Part shown: one piece after another, positions 31,086 through 42,184 of the stretch
How the letters are laid out: each line of letters opens with the position of its first letter
Position numbering within the stretch: position 1 is the stretch's first letter
Source: Flectonema sp. DT1601
Lineage: Eukaryota > Euglenozoa > Diplonemea > Diplonemida > Diplonemidae
Direction: 5' to 3'
Assembly (NCBI GenBank): GCA_964019425.1
Contig: OZ025807.1
Coordinates: forward strand, 1,050,823 to 1,114,822
Length of the DNA: 64,000 nt
Notes under the pieces: generated by a model
The model's input: only the letters and a program-made list of their open reading frames with translations
Databases searched by the model: none
Told to the model about the DNA's origin: nothing
Position numbers and translations under genes: made by a program

Positions 31086-32723
31086 TCACGGGGTCCTTCT
31101 TTTTGGATCCCTTGGAAACATCGAACAGGATCTGATATTTGAGAGTCCCATAAACAACATGACTACCCTCTCAAGACCAACTCCGAACCCACCGTGCGGC
31201 CAGGCTCCCTGCTTAAATGAATTGATGTAGTCAACTAACAGGTCGATGTCAACTCCAAGAGCTTCAGCCCTGGAGGTGAGTAGCTCAGGGTCATGGACCC
31301 GCTGTGCCCCAGAAGATATTTCCTCTCCTCGCATAAAAATATCATATGAGTTAGCATGCAGCGGAGAGTCAGGAGAAGGCATCGTGTAGAAAGGTCGAAT
31401 AGCAAGAGGAAATCTGTCAACAATATAGAAATCCGTGTTGTAACGTTCCTTTATAAGACTACCAAGACGTTTTTCACTCGGAGTAGACAAGTCTTCAAGT
31501 GGATCAATCTCGTCATGATCACTACCACGATTATCGTTTAGTAATTTGACAACATTTTCAAATGTCAGTCTCAGCATTGGACGAGTCCTGCTCAAGACGA
31601 TCGCTCCATATAAATCCTTTGAGACAAGATCTTCGTCAACAACACCTATTTTATTATCATTAATGACACTCTCATCCAAAGCCCATAAGAAAGGGGAGCT
31701 AGAGTGTTGTTTTCTAATCATTTCCAACAGTTCACTGTCAGTGTTTGTTAGCTTCCCAAATATGTAGTTGAAAAGTCCTTCAGCAACGTCAAGTATTTCA
31801 TAATAATGTTCTTTGATTTCCATTTCCAAGTCAAGACCAACGAATTCACACAAATGACGATGAGTGTTGGCGTTTTCAGCTCGAAAAACCGGTCCAATTT
31901 CGAATATATTCATCATGTCACCCTGAATAGCCATTTGTTTGTACAGCTGCGGACTTTGTGCTAAATAGGCTTTGTTTGAGTGATACTGAACAGGAAATAC
32001 AGCAGAGCCTCCCTCACTGGCAGTTGGTATTATTTTTGGAGTATGAATCTCAGTAAACCCAAAAGATAAAAGATGCTCTCTAAAGTATTGACCAACGCGG
32101 GATTGCAATTTCCAAATCGCATTATTTGCTGGTGTTCTCATATCAAGCCATCTGTTGTCAAGTCTGGTGTCTTGCAGAACAGATATGTCGGTGGAATCAC
32201 TTGCGTCGTCTAATTGAAACGGAAGTGTTTCAGAGGCTTTGGACACAATAAACGCCTTAGTTGCTTTAATCTCACAATTCATTATACTGCAGCTAGTGAT
32301 GGCTGATGAGACATTCTTTACTGTTCCAGTGATGTCAACAATACTTTCAGCATTCTGGTGTCCTCCCCACGCTGATAACTCTTCTCCAGCCAGAACTACT
32401 TGAATGGTATGACCAGATCGTCTTACGGTCATAAAACAAAGTTTCTTTCCAATTTTTCGTATATTGTGAACCCTTCCTCTGATCTTAACTTCCTTAGAGT
32501 CCTGTGATGTTACACCAGCCAGGGATGAGATTTCTGTCCAGTCACTCAATGCCGGATTGGTCCTTGATTGTGGCATCCCCAAAGATCCACAAATTGTATT
32601 CGTACGCAGTTGTACAGCTGCAAGTCTGGGAGCTACTCCCAGACGCTTTTTCAATGCCATGCGGAACATATTACTCTTTTGAGAAGAAAATAAGGGAGTG
32701 TTGGAGACTGCGAACAGTTTCAT
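31086..32723 (-). CDS. Aspartyl-tRNA synthetase (class IIb, eukaryotic/archaeal type)
   Basis: Charges tRNA-Asp with aspartate. 545 residues, intronless. An OB-fold anticodon-binding domain (~75-165: VKIRGRVHNIRKIGKKLCFM) precedes the class II core: motif 1 region (RLDNRWLDMRTPAN onward), QSPQLYKQM (typical of AspRS, not AsnRS), motif 2 FEIGPVFRAENANTHRH, and motif 3 GGFGVGLERVVMLFMGL followed by NIR and FPRDPKR. The first ~45 residues are basic and hydroxylated without early acidic residues, which could be a mitochondrial targeting extension; a start at the second or third Met would remove it. Expect either a mitochondrial or a dual-targeted enzyme. Confidence 0.92.
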   Translation of the reverse strand: MKLFAVSNTPLFSSQKSNMFRMALKKRLGVAPRLAAVQLRTNTICGSLGMPQSRTNPALSDWTEISSLAGVTSQDSKEVKIRGRVHNIRKIGKKLCFMTVRRSGHTIQVVLAGEELSAWGGHQNAESIVDITGTVKNVSSAITSCSIMNCEIKATKAFIVSKASETLPFQLDDASDSTDISVLQDTRLDNRWLDMRTPANNAIWKLQSRVGQYFREHLLSFGFTEIHTPKIIPTASEGGSAVFPVQYHSNKAYLAQSPQLYKQMAIQGDMMNIFEIGPVFRAENANTHRHLCEFVGLDLEMEIKEHYYEILDVAEGLFNYIFGKLTNTDSELLEMIRKQHSSSPFLWALDESVINDNKIGVVDEDLVSKDLYGAIVLSRTRPMLRLTFENVVKLLNDNRGSDHDEIDPLEDLSTPSEKRLGSLIKERYNTDFYIVDRFPLAIRPFYTMPSPDSPLHANSYDIFMRGEEISSGAQRVHDPELLTSRAEALGVDIDLLVDYINSFKQGAWPHGGFGVGLERVVMLFMGLSNIRSCSMFPRDPKRRTP

Positions 32724-32778
32724 TAAACGAAGTATTGACTGCTCAACAATACAATAAAGAACTCATTTGAAAAAGATT

Positions 32779-32951
32779 TGTGGGATTTTCGCTGATTGGG
32801 GTCTAATAATTTCATTTCGATATTCACTATTTTTTTTTCGCCATTCAGTAAGAATTTTTTCGCTGCTCACTAGAAGTTGTAAGAAAAATTATCACTTTCA
32901 GCGAATAGCGAAAAAGAACTATCAGGCACCCCAATAGCGAAAATCTCAAGT
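32779..32951. repeat. MITE-like inverted repeat
   Basis: The left arm TGGGATTTTCGCTGATTGGG pairs with the right arm (reverse complement TGAGATTTTCGCTATTGGGG). The inner sequences, rich in TTTTTTCGC and GCGAA, also pair roughly. About 170 nt, no coding capacity, just upstream of the AspRS start. Could be a small non-autonomous DNA transposon. Confidence 0.45.
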
Positions 32952-32954
32952 TTT

Positions 32955-33062
32955 GTAGTTGTTAGTCAAAAGTAAAGAAAATTACGTTTAGAAAAAAGAA
33001 AACATAAGAGGGAAAATTATATTTTGTCTTATTGACCAGAAGAAGGGAAAAGGGGAAAAACA
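32955..33062. repeat. Dispersed ~100-nt repeat, copy 1
   Basis: A TTTTGTAGTTGTTAGTCAAA...TTTTGTCTTATTGACCAGAAG...AAAAGGGGAAAAA stretch, similar to 47457-47552 (TTTGTAGTTGTTAATCAAAG...TTTTGTCTTACTGACCAGAAG...AAAAGGGGAAAAC) in the same orientation. Copy 2 lies in a long intron of the HSP70-like gene. Confidence 0.6.
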
Positions 33063-33370
33063 CAGAAGCCATAACAGAAAGTGGAACTGTGACCCTAGCT
33101 GGGTCAATTACATTGCCTCCATACAAAACAGTGTAGATGCAAATAAAAATAAAAAAATTAAAAAAAAACTCCCCTTTTGTGTAATATGAAAATATGTCCC
33201 ACAGCGTTGAAAATGGCGATTATTGTGATTCTGAGGGTAACAACTTGGAAGACTTCTGGGAAAAAAACGAACATGAACTCATCAACACACTCAAACCTAC
33301 ACGAGGTCAGCACGATTTCTTTTTTTTTTTTTTTTGAAAAAGACGATTGCGTTAGTCGAGGATACTTTAC

Positions 33371-35728
33371 TTAAACAAGCTTGACAACATGCTCTCCACT
33401 TGGTATGTTATCCGTACATAAATATGTACTTTTATTGTAACTTACAACAGGCTTATCATCGAGAAGAAGTAACAACGAGTTACCAAGAACTGGTAGACAA
33501 GCAGTCCCAGACGTACCAGAAGGGGAATCATAAGACAACAAGAAAGACGTATTTGTTCTTATAAACGAAATTTTAAAAGGAGAAAGATACAGAGACTGTG
33601 GAAACACAGCAGCAGCCTGAGTGAGATCCCCAGGTTGGGGTTGTATTAAATAAGAAACATATCCAGGTGCTAAGGGTCTTAGTCCCATGATTCCAGTCTT
33701 GATAGCAATTAGCGCAGCTGTTGCCCACGGATGAGACCAAGTTAAATTCGGTTTACCTTCTCTTGACCAAGCTTCCATAGTAGCGGTTGCACCAACTTGT
33801 AGCATATGACACCAACTGTTGGTATCACATTGTGTTAACATTTCTAAAGCAAACTTTCCGTGATCTTCATAATTATCATACAGAGCTTGTAAGAAAGCTA
33901 GAACTCCGTAAACCGATCCAGCAATCCTTTTTTCCTCAAAAAGTTTTTTTATATTCTTCAAGTTTGGTAGTTTAGCTTTAAATTTCGGTTCTAAACTAAG
34001 ATGCCAAAGAACATTCGTCTGGGCCTGCCAGGCAGAGTGACCAGACGCACCATCCAGTCCATCAACAAACAATCCAGTTTTATTATTAAACAGCTTTGTT
34101 GTGATCATATTAGAGATAATGTCGGCAGTGTTCTCTAATTGAGTTGTGTTTTTACCTAATGCACGACCAAGACGACTCAACAAGGTCATCGATCCCACAG
34201 CGAAACTATTCACGACAGTATTAATGTTAGTCATGATGTATCCATCTCTGTATACGATTGGCCAGTCTACTATGTCTCTGGTACCACTTCGGGAACAGTT
34301 AGTAAAGTCAATTAGTCCAATCGAAGTGTTGAAACATCTGATCTGAGTAGATTCAACGAGATAATTCCAATAATCAGAACTGACATCTAAATCACGAGAT
34401 TCCATATAAATATTGTATGCGATAAAGGGAGTGAATTGCCTCCATTCTGTCGGCCACGTTGGGTTTAAAAAAACATTTATAGCGCTGTGTTTTTGCCATT
34501 GCCATCCCGACTGAAGAACGAATCGAGACAGGGAAGTGATGTAACCATCTGCTTCATATGGAGTGCGTTCACGAGTTTGACTATCAGTGAAAGTATCGAG
34601 AGAAGTATCCCTAATTGTATTCGAACAAAGAGAATAAATATTATTAAGAACTACGGAATCACTACTAAAAGATGACTTCATTTCATCAAATGGATACCTC
34701 GTCACTAAAGAAGATAAATTATTAATCGTCGGTCTAGTTGCTAACGCAGCATGAGTTGTACAGCCATCGGCATCCGCAGTTTCACACAACCTCATCATCC
34801 CGTATCTAAATAAAGCGTATTCATGAATGAAGAATTCTGATGGTCGGGAGTCTCCACCAAAACCCCCCGCCTTCCAAACGTATCTGTATTTGTTACCTGT
34901 TCTCATTGGGTATAAGACCTCATATTGAGTATTGTTGACCAACTCTTCCCCAAGTGTAACCTCAACGTATCCATTGAATGTCGATAGCGATAATGAAATA
35001 GCTGCATTGACTTCTCTCTTGAAATCAAAGAATACGAATGAATTATTTACTCTCACGTAGGAAGGTGATTCTTCGAAAATGTCAAGTGGCAGAGATTGTT
35101 TTTGAATTGTGGAAAACAAGGGTTGTACCGTAGCAGGAACCCAGTCAGGGGTTGTCGCGTAGGAAGGTGACAACCAGTTGGTTGGATAATATTTTGCGAT
35201 TAGATTTTCTCTCGGAGCTGAGTACATAGTTGAAATACTATTGTATGGATTATGATAAGGAGAGGCGTCAAGTGTTAGCCAGTTGGCATCTGTTCCAATA
35301 ATTATTTTTTTTCCAGATTTAAAAACAACTTGAAAATCTGCTAAAACACCCCTCCTATCATCACCGCCATCACAGTAGCTCTGAACTGCTATTGTGAGAC
35401 TCTTGTTGTTCAGATTAATATTTTTAGAAACGTCAATGCTGTCTACCAACGTACACGTTTTATCAGTCATCGGTTTACCGTAACTGCATTCTCCTCTACC
35501 AGGCCCAACTCCAGCCACTTTACCATTAATGTAAAGCCTGTAAGCTCCCAACAGTTTTTGTCTATGAGAGTGTGGAAAGGCAGTTATATTAACTGAGGCA
35601 TGAATAGGTGTTTCACCATCATCATATTTGATAACCTTTCTAAAATAAACATACTGATTCTGATTATTTCCCCAAATAGGTGATCCTGACCAGGACAATG
35701 CAGCCGTCATGAGGACTGCTGCGAGCAT
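33371..35728 (-). CDS. Secreted GH78-type glycosidase (alpha-L-rhamnosidase-like)
   Basis: 785 residues, intronless. MLAAVLMTAALSWSGS is a signal peptide and there are many Asn-X-Ser/Thr sites, so it is secretory or lysosomal. Residues ~20-330 are beta-sandwich domains (RLYINGKVAGVGPGRGEC resembles the GH78 N-terminal carbohydrate-binding module). The (alpha/alpha)6 barrel starts near 345: TDSQTRERTPYEAD (~384) matches the GH78 acid-containing (D)xxRERxxYxxD box, and GATATMEAW (~650) followed by LTWSHPWATA matches the box holding the general-base Glu. A C-terminal beta domain follows. GH78 enzymes release alpha-L-rhamnose; related GH106-like or other barrel families cannot be wholly excluded. 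It probably degrades algal/plant polysaccharide taken up as food. Confidence 0.8.
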   Translation of the reverse strand: MLAAVLMTAALSWSGSPIWGNNQNQYVYFRKVIKYDDGETPIHASVNITAFPHSHRQKLLGAYRLYINGKVAGVGPGRGECSYGKPMTDKTCTLVDSIDVSKNINLNNKSLTIAVQSYCDGGDDRRGVLADFQVVFKSGKKIIIGTDANWLTLDASPYHNPYNSISTMYSAPRENLIAKYYPTNWLSPSYATTPDWVPATVQPLFSTIQKQSLPLDIFEESPSYVRVNNSFVFFDFKREVNAAISLSLSTFNGYVEVTLGEELVNNTQYEVLYPMRTGNKYRYVWKAGGFGGDSRPSEFFIHEYALFRYGMMRLCETADADGCTTHAALATRPTINNLSSLVTRYPFDEMKSSFSSDSVVLNNIYSLCSNTIRDTSLDTFTDSQTRERTPYEADGYITSLSRFVLQSGWQWQKHSAINVFLNPTWPTEWRQFTPFIAYNIYMESRDLDVSSDYWNYLVESTQIRCFNTSIGLIDFTNCSRSGTRDIVDWPIVYRDGYIMTNINTVVNSFAVGSMTLLSRLGRALGKNTTQLENTADIISNMITTKLFNNKTGLFVDGLDGASGHSAWQAQTNVLWHLSLEPKFKAKLPNLKNIKKLFEEKRIAGSVYGVLAFLQALYDNYEDHGKFALEMLTQCDTNSWCHMLQVGATATMEAWSREGKPNLTWSHPWATAALIAIKTGIMGLRPLAPGYVSYLIQPQPGDLTQAAAVFPQSLYLSPFKISFIRTNTSFLLSYDSPSGTSGTACLPVLGNSLLLLLDDKPVVSYNKSTYLCTDNIPSGEHVVKLV

Positions 35729-36704
35729 TTTGTAGGTTGGTTTTATCCCTTATAAAGTTTTAAAAAAAGAAATATTAATTTTATTTGGAATAAAAATTAA
35801 AATTTGAAAGGTCAATTTTTTTCTTTCGATCATAAAACGCAACTTATGTCGATTTGTTGAAGATCCGCAACGGGTTCAACTTGTAAAGAGAAATACAAAT
35901 CAGATAACAGGAATAAAAAAAAAACAAAAGGGCAGAACCAAAAAAAGGATCACAATATTTGTCACAAGTCGCGGCTGCAAGCAGCTGACGACCAACATAT
36001 CTCACCATTAACTAAAGTAATAAGTGTTTTCGATGCAAATTGCATTATTTTAACAGTCAGAGAGACTACGGCCCAAAATACACCGGAATGGCTGAGAGGT
36101 TGGTTCTCAACCAGGGAAGGAATAATTCAAGGTAAAAGCTCTAATACCTGTCTATATAACATTTGATCTAGTCAGTGCATCCCGAGGGAGACATACACAG
36201 TTTTGATTTTGTACCGTAATTATGAGTCTTAACATTCTTTAGTTATTTCTTCATAAATACCCCAAGGGGGGTAAATTGATACTGCATTATTCAGCCTAAT
36301 AAAGTCCCTCCCAGATTTAAATTAACTTCATAGTACCCCCTTCAACAGCTGACATAATGTACACGTGTCAGTGGCAGAGTAGTTCGGCTGATTGAAACTT
36401 TCACAGAAACTCCGAAAGGACAGTACTGTGTGGCTCAGTGAGGTGATCTCAGACTTGAGAACATTAAATGGTTTCGCCACTCAGAAAAAAAAAAAGAGTG
36501 AAAGAAAATCTGGTGAAGGCCTTGTAATAAAATAATAACAAAAAAAATGGAATTGCCTATTGAGGTGGCTTATAAATATTCAAATTAAAGAGTATTTTCA
36601 CACCGATAAAAATACAGACAGGGAGGCTACTTTAAAAAGATACACGTCTCGATAGGATTGATTACAGAAACATAAAATAAAGAAACTAAAAAGTGTAAAG
36701 TAGT
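35729..36704. other. AT-rich intergenic region
   Basis: Contains A- and T-runs and, at 36262-36290, an AAGGGGGGTAAATTGATACTG motif related to 37584-37630 and 45697-45745. A tRNA-like A box near 36088 has no matching B box. No gene seen. Confidence 0.45.
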
Positions 36705-37331
36705 TCAGAGCTGATCAAGTAAGTCATCAAGATTGACGGGTGATTTCTTAGCAGTTGGAGATAAGAAATCAATCAAATCAGTGTCAGACATTTCCTGTCT
36801 AGCAACAGGTGTGACGGGTTCAGATTTGGCAGGTGGAGGAGTAAAACTCCTCGAAGTGGGAGATGCTTCCAAACCAAGTTTTGATTTTATATTCAAATAT
36901 CTGGTCTTTTGTGATATCCAAAACTGCTTCTGTTCACGCAGTTCCAACAGCCTGTCTTGGAGATATCTAACGTACGCTCCCAACATCTGTTGTGAGGGTT
37001 TTATTGCAACTGATTCGGGTGGTGTTCTTCCTGCTGCATCCAATAACATACTCTTCATCATTACGTTACCAGTCCCAGCATGGGCCATGCACTCTTTTTC
37101 AGCAGTCGTACACCACTTCTTTAACTCCATGATCTCTGTCAGCACCGGCTTGGCATTATTCTAAATTGATTTGAGATAACATAAACTTTTTTTAAAAAAA
37201 AAACTTATATAAATAAATTTATAAAAAAAACATACCTGTAACAACACACATCTCTCTTTCAACTCTTTCGGGCTGAACGATTTCTTTGAGGAAGAGGATT
37301 CAGAAGATTTTTTCTTACTAAAAAATCCCAT
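36705..37331 (-). CDS. Small coiled-coil protein with acidic-dileucine/clathrin-box-like tail
   Basis: Exon 1 37236-37331, exon 2 36705-37160 (75-nt intron, GTATGT...TTTAG, phase 0), 183 residues. It begins MGFFSKKK: Gly-2 plus a basic Ser-rich stretch could be N-myristoylated and membrane-binding. A helical region follows (~30-110; YVRYLQDRLLELREQKQFWI), then a Pro-rich linker and the tail LIDFLSPTAKK...NLDDLLDQL. LIDFL and DDLL resemble clathrin-box/adaptor motifs, suggesting endocytic traffic; this is inference. No family recognised. Confidence 0.7.
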
Positions 37332-38660
37332 CAAATAAATAACTGAGAAGAGGAAAAAGAGAATATTAAGCCTATTACTACTTTATTATTTTATTTATTT
37401 ACGAAGCCTAGGAAGCCAAAATCCAGGAAAAGCTCACAGGGTAACAGTAAAATCGCTACCAGCAACTGTGAGACTCTCACAGTTGTTATTCGCATTGCAA
37501 AAATCTGTAATGAGAATAAATAATAATGAAAAAACGAATCAACTAATATTTTCATTTCGGAACTACATAACAGTGCAACAACAGGGGGGTAATACGAAAC
37601 TGTATTCCTAAGCTCCAAGGGGGGAAAGACACAGACAATAAGAGCAAATGCGCAGTGAAAAAAATTGGGAGAACCAGATATTCTGCTTGGTGTGAAAGAC
37701 ACACGTAGTGACTTTAACACAGCGAGGACAACTTGCCTTGCAATGAATTCACAAAAAAAAAGATCCGTGCGGGCGGTTGCTCACATTTAAAAAGATAGAA
37801 TTGACTCGTTTCGTGACAACGTGCGAAAGGAATATATCGACCAACTTTTTCGGACGAGAGTATTCCCAAAATATCCAAATCCGTCTCCTTGACTCCGGGA
37901 TTCCAAGAACGACATAATCATTGAGTTTAATATATCAATTTGTATCAAATGGCACGAACGAAATCAACAAACAAAAAAAAAAAAAAAAAAAAAAATAGCT
38001 CATTTTTACTATTTAAGGAATCGCAAAACAACGAAGATAAGAAACCCAACAAACCCAAAAAAGGGACCGGAGGGGGGTCGAGGTGAAGAAAAACAGACTT
38101 TTGTGGGGGAAACAACCAAATAAAATATCAAACAATAATAGATTCACTGTACATGTTAATTAAACAACAAGGAAAAGGCCTAAGGCAGTATACGGGATAT
38201 GAGAACTAACTAAAAAAAAAAAAATTTAAAAAAATAAAAAAAAAACGCAAGTAAAAATTTTAAAACCTTTCCAACCTACCTCTTTTTTCATAATAAACCA
38301 CAACACATTAATCAACTAATTAGAACACACGACATGAACAGAAGGCACAAATGACGTTCAATTGGCTGTTCCTACTCATAGCGTGTGATTGACTTCAGTC
38401 GATCAGAAAACACACAACCGACATATAAAATACAAACAGCAGATATAATAAACGACACCTGTCTGTAGGTACACTATGATGTTTGTCTTTTGGTGTTCAT
38501 TTACTTCGCAGTATATATATATATATTCATATTTAGATAGGACAGGTGAACATAACCAAGGAAGGTTCGGTAAAAGTAACAAATAAAAAAACAACAATCG
38601 TGTAAAGAAACAAACAAACAAACAAACAAACAAAAGACAGAAATGGTGAATGATAAGAAA
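37332..38660. other. Intergenic, homopolymer-rich region
   Basis: A-runs (37972-37995, 38213-38245), a (CAAA)n tract near 38610, a short TA run at 38511-38524, and the G-run repeat GGGGGGTAATACGAAACTG...CCAAGGGGGGAAAGAC at 37584-37628. The minus frame 37391-37720 has no coding signature. Confidence 0.45.
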
Positions 38661-41600
38661 TCAAACCATCACCGGTGACATCACCGCATATGGTAACCGA
38701 AGGCTGTCCGACTGAATAGTAGGTGTTGAGTGTGGCCATATTCTAACCTGAATCGGTATCCACGGAAAACTATAATTCGCAGGTCTGAGTAGTCTCAGTG
38801 ACCCTGGAGGCATACCATCCGTATCGACTACAAGAATCTTAGCTGTCTGACCACCAAGTAGACTAACATTACCGTGCTGCATCAAACAGTTTACGATATC
38901 GATAAACTCATTGATGTCTGAAGTGCTATTCTCGGATGGTTGAAACAACAATTCATACTGACTAGGGACTCGAACCTGTGTTTTTATTGTTATTAAATCA
39001 AACTTATTCTGCCAACAAAGTACGACAACAACTGATTTAATAAATCACATACCGCCAACCAAGGATTTCTTCCTCCCGGTAAGGTGGAGGGACCGGCAGG
39101 AATCGGTACAACTGAAGCTTCTATTGCGGTACCTCCCTGTTGTGTGGTGTGTTATAGAAATAGTTAAGTGAAATAGATTTTCAACAGATGTATTCACTCA
39201 TCACATACCTTTACGAGAATAAAATCCTTTATATCCTGAAGAGGCACACATCTATCGATGTCTCCGTTAGGGTCAAGTGTGTAGAGCGCCTCTCTTGAGA
39301 CAAATAAAACTTTTACTGTCGGCCACATGACAACAGGATATTCACCAAAGGAAGAAGCACCATGATCCTGAACAGGTCGAGCCTCGAGACAAATGATATC
39401 TGTGGCGTAGAATATTTCTGGTGTTCCATCAGTTCCCTGCACGGTGAGAAGTTTATTCAGACCCGGGCTTTGAAGAACAGATTGCGGTATTTTCGATCGA
39501 ACTTGATCTGGAGTGAGAGGAGTTGGAGGTGTGACACTTCCTCCTCGAGAATTCGAAGCGGATGGGAAGTCACCGGATGCTGGTGTTTGTAAGGTAGGAG
39601 ACCCCACAGGCGCTTCTTGCGTCCTCCGCCTGGGCTCACTCTGTCGAGTCACAGCCCTCTCTCTCGGAACTGACGCTGGCTGTGGCACTTGCTTCGCAAC
39701 AGCTGCTTTGATAGGAGTTAAAGCTTTCAGAGATCCTGTTGTGGTTTAAAGATAATCAACCTTTTGAATACTTTCTTTTAATTAACTAATTTAAAAAGAG
39801 TCCTCTCTCTCTCTGCTAAATAACTAGTCAAGTGTTTTTTGTTCTCACTTGTAAAACATCACAATGTGGGTACTCGAAAAAAAAGTAAAAATTAAAAAGA
39901 AAAATACCTTTCGGAGGTCGCGCAGGTGAAAATACATCACTAACACTCGCCTTGTAGTTGCAGGAGATTTGAGGTGTTTGAGATCCAACTCCCACTTTGT
40001 GAACGGCAAAGTTTCGAACAGAAACTAAAAGCTGTTCAATTGTAGGTTCTGGATCTTGAGTAAGAGATTGAATATACCCTTGAATTATTGCTCCTGTAGC
40101 TACGACAGGTTTACCGCTGCTATTCGCAGACTTTGGAGAAGATTGTTGGTTATTCGGATTCCAACTGCTGAGTTGCAACACCTGCGGAGCTCGTTGCCCC
40201 TCATTAGGTGCATTTTTTGCTATTGTCGAGAGAAGTTTTGCCTGAACTGCCTTGACCTTCAAAGGGAGGTTTACAAGTGTTCCAGCTCCACAGCTGTCTG
40301 CTATTATTGTAAGCTTTGCTCCAGCAGGGAGAGGATCAATAATACGAGTTCGAACTTCTTCTTCTGTGATGACACCTTGAGAGTCAAAGTCAAGCGGGAA
40401 TATTGCTTCTCCATGGCCATCTCTCATGTGGTTTCCCTTTTTCTGAACAGAATGACCGACATATCCTAAAAATAGACTCGATTGTGCATCAGCACCCTCT
40501 GCTAACCAAGAGAACCCTGCCAGTATATTCTGTCTTGTAGGAGAATTATACTTACGAGTGCTGGCTTCGGATGCTGTGGGGTGTTTTGTTTTGTATTTTC
40601 TACTGCAATGTGTTTCATATGAAAATAAAAATAATTGATCATACATGGTTCACAGATAATTCTTATAGCCTGAGGACTACAGTACCCTATTCCTTCAAGA
40701 GCTTGAGCAAGACTCAGCACATCAGCCGTCGCATTCGGAAGAGTGTGACTTCCTCGTAAATAACTAATTCCAATCAGGAGTACTTTAATGTTATTCGACT
40801 TCATTGGGGTGATAATAAAATCATATTTCAGTGAACCTGTGTTTGTATTAATTTATATTTTATACGTGTGAAGGTTTTTAAGGACTTGGTAAAAGTGTAC
40901 CTGATTTCTTAGTATCCACAACTTTGGCAGTAAACTTACTAAAGTTGTCAGTGGGTTCACCATTGAGAGAATGGATAACTCCTTTAGGAACTCGTTCCCT
41001 GCCTGCTACACTATTGGGTTCAACATCAATTATTACTGGCCTACTATTGCCTTCATCTGGCAACACACTAATTCCCAACTCTTGCGCAGGTTGTTGCAGA
41101 TGGAGAGTAAAAAGTTCTCCTCCTGGAGGAGTCTCGCCGCTAGTGTCAGAGCCGCGGTCGTTTTTGAGAGTTGCAACCTCCTTATCATGTTTTCGAATGT
41201 CACCACGCATAACACGTTCTCTATGAATGGTGTAGTTGGGACCTCTTTTTAGATTAGAATTCTGATTCATTTCCTGCATAGTCATCGCTCTAATAGGAAC
41301 AATTGGAGCATCAGGATGTGGAGTACGAAGTTGATTTATTAAATGCGGCAGATCGGTGCCGTTATTTGGGAGTCGAGGCATTGGAAGTTCTGCCGGTTCA
41401 CTTTGAGAGAAGACGAGATCAGGTTCGTCCTCAGCAGCAGTTCTTATCATTATTTTTGGAGAGGCACCAGGAGCTGCTCCTGTCTCTACAGCTATATCCT
41501 TTATAGCATTATGAAAAATAAATCTCCGAACCTGTCTGTGACCAGTCGGTGCTGCCATCACCAACATTGTCTCCGTTAGCAGCAGCAGACGGGGCAGTTC

Positions 41601-41852
41601 TTTCCCCTTGCTGCTTATTTTTTTAACCAGTCGACATGCATATAATGCCGTGGATTCATCAAACGTTTTATATTTCGGTGCGGGTTTCACTTTTGGTAGA
41701 ACCATCGCAATCGACCTGATTGGAATTAAAATTAAAAAAAATTTAACTTAACAACTTTCAAATTAAATAATAGTAGAACGTTAATTATCATCTCCTACGT
41801 ACCGACGCCGCAACGCGTGCTCTGACATCATCAAAAACATTGTTCGTACCAT
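38661..41852 (-). CDS. Metacaspase-like protein with PDZ and flanking PH-like domains
   Basis: Seven exons: 41803-41852, 40901-41715, 40645-40836, 40573-39908, 39735-39209, 39136-39053, 38975-38661. The introns (87, 64, 71, 172, 72 and 77 nt) are all GT...AG and every phase matches, giving 882 residues. Order: PH-like fold (~25-130, RLLLLTETMLVMAA, FIFHNAIKDIAVE); PDZ (~210-285, ELGISVLPDE as the carboxylate-binding loop, NSVAGRERVPKGVIHSLNGE); caspase-like p20 (~298-470, KVLLIGISYLRGS; His in GYVGHSVQ; Cys in IIADSCGAGT); Pro/Ser linker; second PH-like fold (~655-830, KVLFVSREALYTLDPNG, VPLQDIKDFIL). The His/Cys dyad is retained, though the usual SGHG and DSCHSG are changed. Metacaspases cut after Arg/Lys. 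Start 41852 follows CTAACAG; 41705 is an alternative. Confidence 0.8.
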
Positions 41853-42184
41853 CTGTTAGGAAGCAATGAAGTAGCTAATAAATAAAAAAAACATAAAACT
41901 AATAAACTTAATAACGCTTTGCATTATTTTTTTTTTTTTTTTTTTTTTCTTCCTACTAATATGATTAACTCAATAACGAAGTACACAAATACTCTGACGA
42001 GTGAGTCACAAAGTCTGGACAGTGTCTTCTCTTTGGATTCTCCAAAGAGGAAACCACCTCCACATATCGTGTGGTGTATGACCATTCCACAGGGTATTTA
42101 TTAGGGGAAAGGAAAGTGAGAAGTCGGTAGTGCTGCAGCGAATGGGTAAGTAGAAACTGCGCACACACCTAATCTCAGTGATCT
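41853..42184. other. Intergenic spacer
   Basis: 332 nt between the metacaspase-like start and the Dus1 3' end. Holds a T-run at 41925-41948, which is an A-run on the coding strand. No gene. Confidence 0.5.

Noticed and set aside
36081..36170. A tRNA gene suggested by AATGGCTGAGAGGTTGG
   Set aside because: No B box or T arm within 100 nt and no cloverleaf.
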